Assembly: GCA_016869215.1 (NCBI GenBank)
Contig: VGEP01000011.1
Coordinates: 1-64,000, forward strand
DNA length: 64,000 nt
Direction of reading: 5' to 3'
Source of the DNA: Alphaproteobacteria bacterium
GTDB taxonomy: Bacteria > Pseudomonadota > Alphaproteobacteria > Rhizobiales > Xanthobacteraceae
Shown here: positions 8,758 through 16,033 of the stretch, piece by piece
Numbering within the stretch: the first letter of the stretch is position 1
Layout of the letters: each line of letters begins with the position of its first letter
Made by a program: the position numbers and the translations under genes
The notes under the pieces: model-generated
What the model was told of the DNA's origin: nothing
The model's input: the letters and a program-made list of their open reading frames with translations, nothing else
Databases searched by the model: none

Positions 8758-9684
8758 TCAATGCATCGCCGCGGGCGTGCGCGGAATGATCGCGCCGCGG
8801 TGCCGCACCTTTTCCGATGCGAGCTTATGGCCCGCCGTAGCTGCGGCAATCGGATTCTCGCCGGCAAGCCTTGCTGCGAGATAACCGGCGTTGAAGCTGT
8901 CGCCCGCCGCGGTCGTGTCGACCGGCGTCACGACCTCCGGCACCGGCACGTGCTCCTGCTTGCCGCCGGAGGCGACCAGCGCGCTGTTCGGACCGTTCTT
9001 GACGACGATTTCGGCGATGCCGAACGCTTGCAGCCGCTCGACGGTCGACTCCGGGCTCGGGTCGCCCCAAAGCACCGCCTCGTCGTCGAACGTCGGCAGC
9101 GCAATGTCGACGCGCTTGAGCGCCTCCATATAGACCGTGCGTGCGCGCGGCAGGTCGCCCTTCCAGCCCTTGGGGCGGAAGTTGCCGTCGAACGCCACCT
9201 TCACGCCGTGCTGGCGCGCAAGCTCGATGATCGCGAGCATGCGGCCGAGGCCCACGTTGGTATAGAGCGACAGCGTGATGCCCGAGAAATAGATCAGCTT
9301 GGCGCCGAGCATGCGCTCGGCGATCCGGTTCCAGTCGCCAAGCTCGAATAGCTCGCGCGCCGGCGCCTCGCTGCGCCAGTAGAAGAAACGGCGCTCGCCT
9401 TTGCCGTCGGTTTCGATGGTGTAGAGGCCGGACTGGCGCCCGGGCACGCGCAGGATCAGATCCGTCTTCAGGCTTTCGGCCACGGCCATGGCAACGATGC
9501 CGTCGGAATAAGTGTCGTCGCCGAGCGCAGTGGCGTAGGTCACGTCGATGCCGGCGCGCGCCAGATAGACCGCCGTGTTGAACGTGTCGCCGCCGCAGGC
9601 CATGGCGAAGCGCCCATCGCCGCCGCGGGCCATCTCGATCATGACTTCGCCGATGGCCACCACGCGGGGCTTTTGGTCGCTCAT
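8758..9684 (-). CDS. kdgK: PfkB-family sugar kinase, probable 2-dehydro-3-deoxygluconokinase
   Basis: A 308-residue ribokinase-fold enzyme. Near the N terminus are the substrate residues of the family (GEVMIEMARG and CGGDTFNTAVYLARAG, residues about 13-45). The C-terminal PfkB signature DTTAAGDSFNAGYL contains the catalytic aspartate and anion-hole GAGD-type loop. TLSLYT and FDGNFRPKGW match KDG kinases, which make 2-keto-3-deoxy-6-phosphogluconate for the Entner-Doudoroff route. A GGAAAG ribosome site precedes the start. It stands alone, divergent from the zinc operon. KdgK is favoured over ribokinase or fructokinase by those motifs, but specificity is not proven. Confidence 0.82.
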   Translation of the reverse strand: MSDQKPRVVAIGEVMIEMARGGDGRFAMACGGDTFNTAVYLARAGIDVTYATALGDDTYSDGIVAMAVAESLKTDLILRVPGRQSGLYTIETDGKGERRFFYWRSEAPARELFELGDWNRIAERMLGAKLIYFSGITLSLYTNVGLGRMLAIIELARQHGVKVAFDGNFRPKGWKGDLPRARTVYMEALKRVDIALPTFDDEAVLWGDPSPESTVERLQAFGIAEIVVKNGPNSALVASGGKQEHVPVPEVVTPVDTTAAGDSFNAGYLAARLAGENPIAAATAGHKLASEKVRHRGAIIPRTPAAMH

Positions 9685-9828
9685 GCCCAGTCTTTCCGAT
9701 CGTTGTCCTGCCGCCCCGACCGAAGGCGCAGAATGGCGGCGCGGCCAAGGCTTGGCAATGCGTCGAGTCCCACTCGCGCAGAATTATCCCGTATTTAGAA
9801 TGGTTTAACGCCTCTGGCCGAAGGTGAA

Positions 9829-9845
9829 ATGTTATACTATAACAT
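9829..9845. promoter_or_regulatory. Zur-box-like operator
   Basis: ATGTTATACTATAACAT is a perfect 17-bp palindrome centred on the C at 9837, ending six bases before the first start codon of the zinc-uptake operon. It fits the A/T-rich palindromic consensus of alphaproteobacterial Zur, which represses zinc import when zinc is replete. It overlaps TATACT and TACTAT, either of which could be the -10 element, so occupancy would block transcription. No zur gene is in the window. Confidence 0.82.
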
Positions 9846-9850
9846 CACCC

Positions 9851-10018
9851 ATGCAGGCCCACGATCACCACCACCAGCATCATCACCACCCCGGCCACGT
9901 CCACCCACCGGCCGCCATTCATCCGTCGATCCTGCGGATGTCGGCCGCGCAGCGGCTCGGCATCGCCGGCGCGGCGATCGTGCTGCTTTGGCTGTTGGTG
10001 TTCTGGGCCAGCGCGTGA
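9851..10018 (+). CDS. Histidine-rich single-span membrane micro-protein
   Basis: A 55-residue protein, first gene of the putative Zur regulon. The N-terminal 24 residues contain 11 histidines (HDHHHQHHHHPGHVH and a further His24), followed by a linker and one transmembrane helix (about residues 37-54, GIAGAAIVLLWLLVFW) that ends the protein. The topology suggests a His-rich metal-binding tail anchored in the inner membrane. The stop is 10 bases before the ATPase start, so it is cotranscribed with the transporter. It may buffer or hand over zinc beside the permease. I do not know a named family; the assignment rests on composition and position. Confidence 0.7.
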   Translation: MQAHDHHHQHHHHPGHVHPPAAIHPSILRMSAAQRLGIAGAAIVLLWLLVFWASA

Positions 10019-10028
10019 GGGGGCCGCG

Positions 10029-10778
10029 ATGAGCGCGCAGCTGCGATTCCGCAATCTGACGCTGGGCTACGACCGCCATCCCGCCGTCCATCATCTCGAC
10101 GGGGAAGTCGCGGACGGCGCGCTGATGGCCGTGGTGGGCCCGAACGGCGCCGGCAAGTCGACGTTGTTCAAGGGCGTCGTCGGCGTGCTCAAGCCGCTCG
10201 CAGGACGAATAGAGCGTGGCGGCGTCGCGCCGCAGGAGATCGCCTACCTGCCGCAAGCCGCCGAGATCGATCGCAGTTTCCCGATCGACGTCTATGACAT
10301 GGTCGCGATGGGGCTGTGGCATCGCAAGGGTCTGTTCGGCGGCATCGGCCGCAAGGACCGGGACACGGTCGAGGCTGCGATCGCTTCCGTCGGCCTGACG
10401 GGCTTCGAATCGCGCCAGATCGGCACCCTGTCCGGCGGCCAGATGCAGCGCATGCTGTTTGCGCGCCTGCTGCTGCAGGACGCGCGCGTCATCGTGCTCG
10501 ACGAACCGTTCAACGCCATCGACGCCAAAACGTCGGCCGATCTCTTGGCGCTGGTGCGGCGCTGGCACGAAGAGCAGCGCACGGTGCTCGCCGCCATGCA
10601 CGACCTCGACGTGGTGAAGGCGAACTTCCCGCAGACGCTGCTGCTGGCGCGCGAGCCGGTGGCCTGGGGCGCGACCGCCGAGGTGCTCACCGCCGACAAC
10701 TGGACGCGTGCGCGGCGCATGTGCGAGGCATTCGACGAGCAGGCCGAGGCCTGCATCGTGGCGGAGCCGGCGCGATGA
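10029..10778 (+). CDS. znuC: Zinc ABC transporter ATP-binding protein
   Basis: A 249-residue ABC ATPase with Walker A GPNGAGKST (residues 37-45), signature LSGGQMQR (134-141), Walker B VIVLDEP (154-160) and H-loop AAMHDLDVV. Similarity is to the metal-type (ZnuC/MntB/FecE-like) subgroup. A GAGGGGG ribosome site precedes the ATG. Its stop overlaps the permease start (ATGA at 10775-10778), so the two are translationally coupled. Zinc rather than manganese is inferred from the Zur-like operator and from His-rich segments in two operon partners. The C terminus is short, without an extra regulatory domain. Confidence 0.88.
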   Translation: MSAQLRFRNLTLGYDRHPAVHHLDGEVADGALMAVVGPNGAGKSTLFKGVVGVLKPLAGRIERGGVAPQEIAYLPQAAEIDRSFPIDVYDMVAMGLWHRKGLFGGIGRKDRDTVEAAIASVGLTGFESRQIGTLSGGQMQRMLFARLLLQDARVIVLDEPFNAIDAKTSADLLALVRRWHEEQRTVLAAMHDLDVVKANFPQTLLLAREPVAWGATAEVLTADNWTRARRMCEAFDEQAEACIVAEPAR

Positions 10779-11644
10779 TATACGACGCGCTTATCGCCCC
10801 GTTCGCCGAATTCGAGTTCATGCGCCGTGCGCTGGTCGGCAGCTTTGCGCTTTCGTTCGGCGCTGCGCCGATTGGTGTGTTCCTGATGCTGCGGCGCATG
10901 AGCCTGATCGGCGACGCCATGGCGCACGCCATTCTGCCGGGCGCCGCGGTCGGCTTCCTGCTGTTCGGGCTGAGCCTGTTCGCGCTCGCCGGCGGCGGCC
11001 TGATCGCGGGCTTCGTGATCGCGGTTGGCGCAGGACTCATCGCGCGCGCGACCGAGTTGAAGGAGGACGCCTCGCTCGCGGCCTTCTTCCTGATCTCGCT
11101 TGCGCTCGGCGTCACCATCGTCTCGATGAAGGGCTCCAACGTCGACCTGCTGCATTTCCTGTTCGGCTCCGTGCTGGCGGTGGACGATGCGGCACTGTTC
11201 CTGATCGTGGGCCTGACGTCGGTTTCGCTCGTGATCCTCGCTCTGATCTGGCGCCCACTGGTCCTGGAGTGCGTCGACCCCGGATTCCTGCGCTCGGTCA
11301 GCGGCGCGGGCGGCCCGGTGCATCTCGCCTTCCTGGCGCTGGTCGTGATGAATCTGGTCGGCGGATTTCAGGCGCTCGGCACGCTGCTCGCTGTCGGCAT
11401 CATGATGCTGCCGGCGGTTGCGTCGCGGTTCTGGGCGCGCGACATCACCGGCATGGTCGCGGTCGCGGTCGGCATCGCGGCGTTTTCCGGCTTCACGGGA
11501 TTGCTGATTTCGTACCACGCGAGCCTGCCGTCCGGGCCCGCCATCATCCTGGTGGCCGGCGGCCTCTACGCCTTTTCGGTGGTGTTCGGCCGGGCCGGCG
11601 GGCTGCTGTGGCAGGCGATGCCGCGCCGCCATCTCGAAGCATGA
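10775..11644 (+). CDS. znuB: Zinc ABC transporter permease
   Basis: A 289-residue polytopic membrane protein of the ABC-3 (ZnuB/MntC) family with about eight helices. Typical features are RRMSLIGDAMAHAILPGAA near the N terminus, the cytoplasmic coupling segment around ATELKEDASLAAFF, LLHFLFGSVLAV, and a C-terminal GTLLAVGIMMLPAVASRFW. It is coupled to znuC by an ATGA overlap, and its stop touches a possible early ATG of the znuA gene. It forms the inner-membrane channel of the importer with ZnuC and ZnuA. Confidence 0.9.
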   Translation: MIYDALIAPFAEFEFMRRALVGSFALSFGAAPIGVFLMLRRMSLIGDAMAHAILPGAAVGFLLFGLSLFALAGGGLIAGFVIAVGAGLIARATELKEDASLAAFFLISLALGVTIVSMKGSNVDLLHFLFGSVLAVDDAALFLIVGLTSVSLVILALIWRPLVLECVDPGFLRSVSGAGGPVHLAFLALVVMNLVGGFQALGTLLAVGIMMLPAVASRFWARDITGMVAVAVGIAAFSGFTGLLISYHASLPSGPAIILVAGGLYAFSVVFGRAGGLLWQAMPRRHLEA

Positions 11645-11673
11645 ATGACGCCATGAACCGTTGGAGTGGAGCC

Positions 11674-12597
11674 ATGTTCAGCCGACGTAACGTCCTCCTT
11701 CTCGCCGGACTGAGCATCGCCGCTGCCGGGCCGGCGGTTGCGCAGGATAAGGCGCCGGAAAAGGTCAAGGTCGTCGCCACGTTCTCGATCCTGGCCGACT
11801 TCGTTCGCAACGTCGGCGGCGACCGGGTCGAGGTTTCGAGTCTGGTCGGACCGGACGGCGACGCGCATGTGTTCTCGCCGACGCCCGCCGACGCAAGGAC
11901 GGTCGGCGCCGCCAAGGTGGTGTTCGTCAACGGGCTTGGTTTCGAAGGGTGGATGACGCGGCTGGTGCGCGCGTCGGGCACCAAGGCCCCGACGGTCGTC
12001 GTGACCAAGGGCGTCAAGACGCGCAAGATGGATGGCAAGCAGGCCGGCCATAGCCATGGCCATAGCCACGGCGCGACCGATCCCCACGCCTGGCAGTCGA
12101 TCGCCAACGCCAAAATCTATGTAACCAACATTCGCGACGGTTTGAGCAAGGCCGATCCGGCCGGCAAGGAAGTTTACGCCTCGAACGCTTCGGCCTACAT
12201 CGCCAGGCTCGACGCGCTGGAGCGCGAAGTGCGCGAGGCAGTGGCCAAGATTCCGGCCGACCGCCGCCGGATCGTCACCACCCACGACTCCTTCGGCTAT
12301 TTCGGCGACGCCTACGGGATCGAGTTTGTGTCGCCCGGCATCTCCACCGAGTCTGCGCCGTCGGCAAAGGAGATCGCGGGCCTGATTGCCCGTATCAAGA
12401 AGCAGAAAATCCCCGCCGTGTTCCTGGAAAACATCACCGATCCGCGCCTGATGCAGCAGATTGCCAAGGAAACGGGGGCCAGGATCGGCGGTTCGCTTTA
12501 TTCCGACGCTTTGTCGGAACCCACCGGATCTGCCGGCACCTACATCGACATGATGCGAAGCAACATCCGCGAACTGAGCTTGGCGCTGACGAGCTAA
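11674..12597 (+). CDS. znuA: Zinc ABC transporter periplasmic binding protein
   Basis: A 307-residue cluster-9 metal-binding protein. The N terminus, SRRNVLLLAGLSIAAAG, is a signal peptide with a twin-arginine-like start, cleaved near AVAQD. Predicted metal ligands are His65 (GDAHVFSP), His138 (TDPHAW), His204 (THDSFGYF) and Asp278 (LYSDALS). A His loop, HSHGHSHG (126-133), lies beside the site, as in zinc rather than manganese receptors. ATG 11674 is chosen because a GGAG site precedes it and the signal peptide starts there; ATG 11641 is possible. It closes the operon and is followed by a hairpin at 12659-12693. Confidence 0.92.
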   Translation: MFSRRNVLLLAGLSIAAAGPAVAQDKAPEKVKVVATFSILADFVRNVGGDRVEVSSLVGPDGDAHVFSPTPADARTVGAAKVVFVNGLGFEGWMTRLVRASGTKAPTVVVTKGVKTRKMDGKQAGHSHGHSHGATDPHAWQSIANAKIYVTNIRDGLSKADPAGKEVYASNASAYIARLDALEREVREAVAKIPADRRRIVTTHDSFGYFGDAYGIEFVSPGISTESAPSAKEIAGLIARIKKQKIPAVFLENITDPRLMQQIAKETGARIGGSLYSDALSEPTGSAGTYIDMMRSNIRELSLALTS

Positions 12598-12694
12598 AGC
12601 GTCTTCGAGCGAAGTGGCTACCGGTTCGCGCAAAGAAAAAGCGTCAAACAAGAAAGCTGGAGCTCGGCTTTAATCGCATCGAAGCCGGGCTCCA
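12598..12694. repeat. Dispersed element with terminator-like hairpin after znuA
   Basis: AAGCGTCTTCGAGCGAAGTG and the following CCGGTTCGCGCAAAG are recognisable as part of a widespread Bradyrhizobium-type intergenic element. Its end forms a 12-bp imperfect stem, GGAGCTCGGCTT (12659-12670) with AAGCCGGGCTCC (12682-12693). It probably ends the zinc operon transcript. The remaining bases up to 12857 show no gene. Confidence 0.6.
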
Positions 12695-12857
12695 GGACGC
12701 GGCTTCTGGCCGCAGCGGCGCGGGTTACGGCGCCGCGCCTGCATTCCTTGTCACCCGGTTCCGCCGTCCCCTATAGTCGGCCCAAACAAGAACACGCCAG
12801 GCAGGAAACGGCTGGCGCAGCGGGCATCCGCTCGCGCGCGAACGGAGGGACGACACC

Positions 12858-13817
12858 ATGCAGATGCTTCGGATTTCCGCCGTATCGGCGGCGCTTGCGT
12901 TGCTGAGCGGCGCCGCTGCGGCGCAGACCGTCGGCTTCGCCACCGGTCCGCAGGCCACGCCGACCAATGCCGCAGGCTCTGCGGTCGCCAAGGTGGTCAA
13001 CGAGGTGTCCGGCCTGCAGACCAGGGCCGTGCCGCATACGTCCAACGAACTGTCGATGGGTCCGCTGAACCGCGGCCAAGTCGACTTCGCGATCGCCAAC
13101 GTCGACATCGCGGACTCGGCGCTCAAAGGCATCGACGTGTTCGACGGCCGCAAGCTGGAGAACATCCGCATCGTCACGCGGCTGTTCCCGCTTAATCTTG
13201 GCGTCATCGTCCGCAAGAGCTCGGACATCAAGACCGCGGCCGACCTCAAGGGCAAGTGCTATCCGGCCGAATACACCGCGCAGAAGGGCCAGATTAAGGT
13301 GTCGACGGCGCTGCTGGCCAACGTCGGCCTGACGCTCAAGGACGTCAAGGCATCGCCGGTGCCCAACACCAGCCGCGGCGCGGAGGACTTCGTCCAGGGC
13401 AAGTGCGACAGCGCGATGATGGCGCTCGGCGCCGCGCGCCTGAAGCAGACCGACGCCCAGGTTGGCGGCGTGCGCATCCTGCCGATCGACGCTTCGGCGG
13501 AGGGTATGGCGCGGATCAGGAAGTACGTCCCCTACGGCACCGTCTATCAGCTCAAGGCCGGCTCGCTGCCGGGCGCTGACGTTGCGACGCCGATCCTGTC
13601 CTACGACATTCTTCTGGTCACGTCGGCGCAGACCAAAGACGACGTGGTGTACCAGACCGCGAAGGCGATGCATCGGGGCAAGGACAAGCTTGTCGCGGTG
13701 ACGCCGGTGCTGCGCGACTTCGACCCGGCGCGGATGCACACGGACTACAAGGGCCTGCCGTATCACCCCGGTGCACTCAAGTACTACAAGGAAGCCGGAG
13801 TCGCGCTGACCAACTGA
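12858..13817 (+). CDS. TAXI-family TRAP transporter solute-binding protein
   Basis: A 319-residue periplasmic receptor. The signal peptide (MQMLRISAVSAALALLSGAA, cleaved after AAAQ) precedes GFATGPQATPTNAAGSAVAK, typical of TAXI (TRAP-associated extracytoplasmic immunogenic) proteins. Later features are a GGAEDFVQGKCDSAMMALG-like mid region and an extended C-terminal helix. It binds a small carboxylate, possibly glutamate- or benzoate-like in the family, and delivers it to the fused membrane subunit encoded 52 bases downstream. An ACGGAGGGACG ribosome site precedes the start. Ligand specificity is unknown. Confidence 0.9.
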   Translation: MQMLRISAVSAALALLSGAAAAQTVGFATGPQATPTNAAGSAVAKVVNEVSGLQTRAVPHTSNELSMGPLNRGQVDFAIANVDIADSALKGIDVFDGRKLENIRIVTRLFPLNLGVIVRKSSDIKTAADLKGKCYPAEYTAQKGQIKVSTALLANVGLTLKDVKASPVPNTSRGAEDFVQGKCDSAMMALGAARLKQTDAQVGGVRILPIDASAEGMARIRKYVPYGTVYQLKAGSLPGADVATPILSYDILLVTSAQTKDDVVYQTAKAMHRGKDKLVAVTPVLRDFDPARMHTDYKGLPYHPGALKYYKEAGVALTN

Positions 13818-13835
13818 TCTCGCGGGCTGGGGGTG

Positions 13836-13856
13836 CGCCGCGCGAAACGCGCGGCG
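13836..13856. other. Intercistronic hairpin in TAXI-TRAP operon
   Basis: A perfect 9-bp stem, CGCCGCGCG (13836-13844) with CGCGCGGCG (13848-13856), around an AAA loop, between the binding-protein stop and the permease start. There is no T-run. Such hairpins often protect the upstream message so the receptor is made in excess of the permease (inference). Confidence 0.5.
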
Positions 13857-13869
13857 TTCGGGTGGCCGC

Positions 13870-15873
13870 ATGGCCGAGAAGCAGGACAAGCAGCCGCTGG
13901 AGATTGGCGAAGGCCCGATCTCCAGCGCACCCGGTGCGGTCGGAATAGCGATTGTCGTCGGGGCGTTCGTGCTGACCGCGGTCGCGGTCGCTCGGTCGCT
14001 CGATCTCGACCGCAAGCTGGGACTGGTGCTGTACACCGAGCAGTATCTGTTCGGCATGCTCGGCATCGCGTTCTTCGTGGCGTTCCTGCATCTCGGCATC
14101 GACCGCAAGCCGCGCAACGGGCCGGTGCCCTGGTATGACTGGCTGTGCGCTATTGCAGGGGCGGGCGCGTGCTTCTGGCTCGCGGTACGCTATCCGAAGC
14201 TCGCAGACATCGTGTCAGACGAGCCGATCGAGGCGCTGATTGCCGGAACGATCATCCTGTTCCTGACCGCGGAGGGCCTGCGGCGCACCGCCGGCCCGAT
14301 CCTGCTCGGCGTGCTCCTGTTCTTCGTCGCCTTCGGAGTCGCGGGTCAGTTCGTCCCCGGCCAGCTCCAGGGCCGGCCGATCGCGCCGGGCCAGCTCGTC
14401 ACCTACCTCACGTTCGACACCAACTCGCTGGTCGGCGCGCCGATGAAAATCGTAACCACGGTGGTGGTTGCGTTCCTGCTGTTCGGCGCGCTGCTGTTCC
14501 GCTCCGGAGGCTCCGCCTTCTTCACCGAGTTTGCGACCGCACTGATGGGGCGCACGCGCGGCGGCGCTGCCAAGATCGCCGTGGTGGCGTCGAGCCTGTT
14601 CGGCACCATTTCCGGCAGCGCCGTGTCGAACGTGCTCTCGACCGGCGTTATCACCATTCCGCTGATGCGGCGTGCGGGCTATCGGCCGCATTCGGCGGCG
14701 GCGATCGAGGCGGTGGCCTCGACCGGCGGGCAGTTGATGCCGCCGGTAATGGGCGCGGTCGCGTTCATCATGGCCGAATATCTCAACGTGCCCTACACGC
14801 AGGTCGTGATCGCCGCGATCGTGCCGTCGCTGCTGTACTACGTGGCGCTGTTCATCCAGGCCGACCTCGAAGCCGCGCGCGAGAACATCGCGCCGGTGCC
14901 GAAGGAAATGATCCCGCCCGTCGGCCCGGTGATTAAGAGCGGCTGGGTGTTCGTCGTGCCGTTCGCCCTGCTGATCTACGGCATGTTCTGGCTCAACCAG
15001 CTTCCGGAGGAGGCCGCGCTTTATTCGTCCGGATTGCTGTTGCTGGTCGGCCTTGCACTGGGCTACCGCGGCAAGCGGATGGGCTGGCGCGACGTGTTCG
15101 ATTCGATCGCGCGCACCGGCGTGCTGGTACTCGACCTGGTGATGATCGGCGCCGCCGTCGGCCTGATCATCGGCATCCTCAACCAGTCGGGGCTCGGCTT
15201 CGCCCTGACGCTGATGCTGGTGAACATGGGTAGCGGCAACCTGATGCTGCTTCTGCTGCTCGCAGGCCTGGTCTGCTTCGTGCTCGGCATGGGCCTGCCC
15301 ACGCTCGCAGTCTACATCCTGGTTGCCACGCTGATCGCGCCGGCGATGATCGAGACCGGCATCAATCCGATGGCCGCGCACATGTTCGTGCTCTACCTCG
15401 GCATGCTGTCGTTTATCACGCCGCCGGTCTGCATTGCCGCGTTCGCGGCCGCCAACCTCGCGCGCGCCGACCCGATGCGGACCGGATTTGCCGCCACGCG
15501 ATTCGGCTGGGCGGCCTTCGTCGTGCCGTTCCTGTTCGTGTTCGAACCGAGCCTGCTGCTGCAGGGCACGGCGATGGAACTTGTCCACGACGTCGGCACG
15601 GCGATTGCGGGTGTCTGGATCGGCTCGATGGGATTTGCCGGCTATTCCGTGCGGCGCATCGGCTGGGTTGAGCGCGCGGGCTACGTCGTTACGGGTTTCC
15701 TATTGCTGATTCCGGCGAGTCTGCTGCCCGGCGACAAGACCACGACCTATATGGGCATTGCTTTCGCCGTGGCGCTGCTCGGCCGCGACTACATGCTGGC
15801 TCGCCGCGCCCGCGCCCAAGCGCGAAGCCAAGCGGCATCCGGCGTACCGGCCGCGCCCCGCGCGGCGGAATAG
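13870..15873 (+). CDS. TRAP transporter fused DctQM permease (TAXI type)
   Basis: A 667-residue polytopic protein fusing the small (DctQ-like, residues about 1-170) and large (DctM-like, from about 170) membrane subunits, the normal form for TAXI systems. DctM hallmarks include GRTRGGAAKIAVVASSLFGTISGSAVSNV (shown here in part), AIEAVASTGGQLMPPVMGA and CFVLGMGLPTLAVYILVA. It is a sodium-coupled secondary importer working with the upstream receptor. The C-terminal 40 residues are cytoplasmic, basic and Ala-rich. It is the second gene of a two-gene operon. Confidence 0.92.
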   Translation: MAEKQDKQPLEIGEGPISSAPGAVGIAIVVGAFVLTAVAVARSLDLDRKLGLVLYTEQYLFGMLGIAFFVAFLHLGIDRKPRNGPVPWYDWLCAIAGAGACFWLAVRYPKLADIVSDEPIEALIAGTIILFLTAEGLRRTAGPILLGVLLFFVAFGVAGQFVPGQLQGRPIAPGQLVTYLTFDTNSLVGAPMKIVTTVVVAFLLFGALLFRSGGSAFFTEFATALMGRTRGGAAKIAVVASSLFGTISGSAVSNVLSTGVITIPLMRRAGYRPHSAAAIEAVASTGGQLMPPVMGAVAFIMAEYLNVPYTQVVIAAIVPSLLYYVALFIQADLEAARENIAPVPKEMIPPVGPVIKSGWVFVVPFALLIYGMFWLNQLPEEAALYSSGLLLLVGLALGYRGKRMGWRDVFDSIARTGVLVLDLVMIGAAVGLIIGILNQSGLGFALTLMLVNMGSGNLMLLLLLAGLVCFVLGMGLPTLAVYILVATLIAPAMIETGINPMAAHMFVLYLGMLSFITPPVCIAAFAAANLARADPMRTGFAATRFGWAAFVVPFLFVFEPSLLLQGTAMELVHDVGTAIAGVWIGSMGFAGYSVRRIGWVERAGYVVTGFLLLIPASLLPGDKTTTYMGIAFAVALLGRDYMLARRARAQARSQAASGVPAAPRAAE

Positions 15874-16033
15874 GCTCGATTTCGGGCGTTTCGAAGCCAT
15901 GGGCTCGTGCGATTGTGGTGCCGCCATTCCGCGGATAATCTCCGCCGCGGCCCAGGCAAACGACGGGCCGGCATTGCGAAAGCCCCGACCGACCTGTGCT
16001 TTTCTCCCCAACCTCCAATTGGCGTAGCGTGAA

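Noticed and set aside
10316-10774. N-terminal extension of the zinc permease into the ATPase gene
   Set aside because: That frame is a shadow of znuC; ATGA coupling at 10775 and the first membrane helix fix the start.
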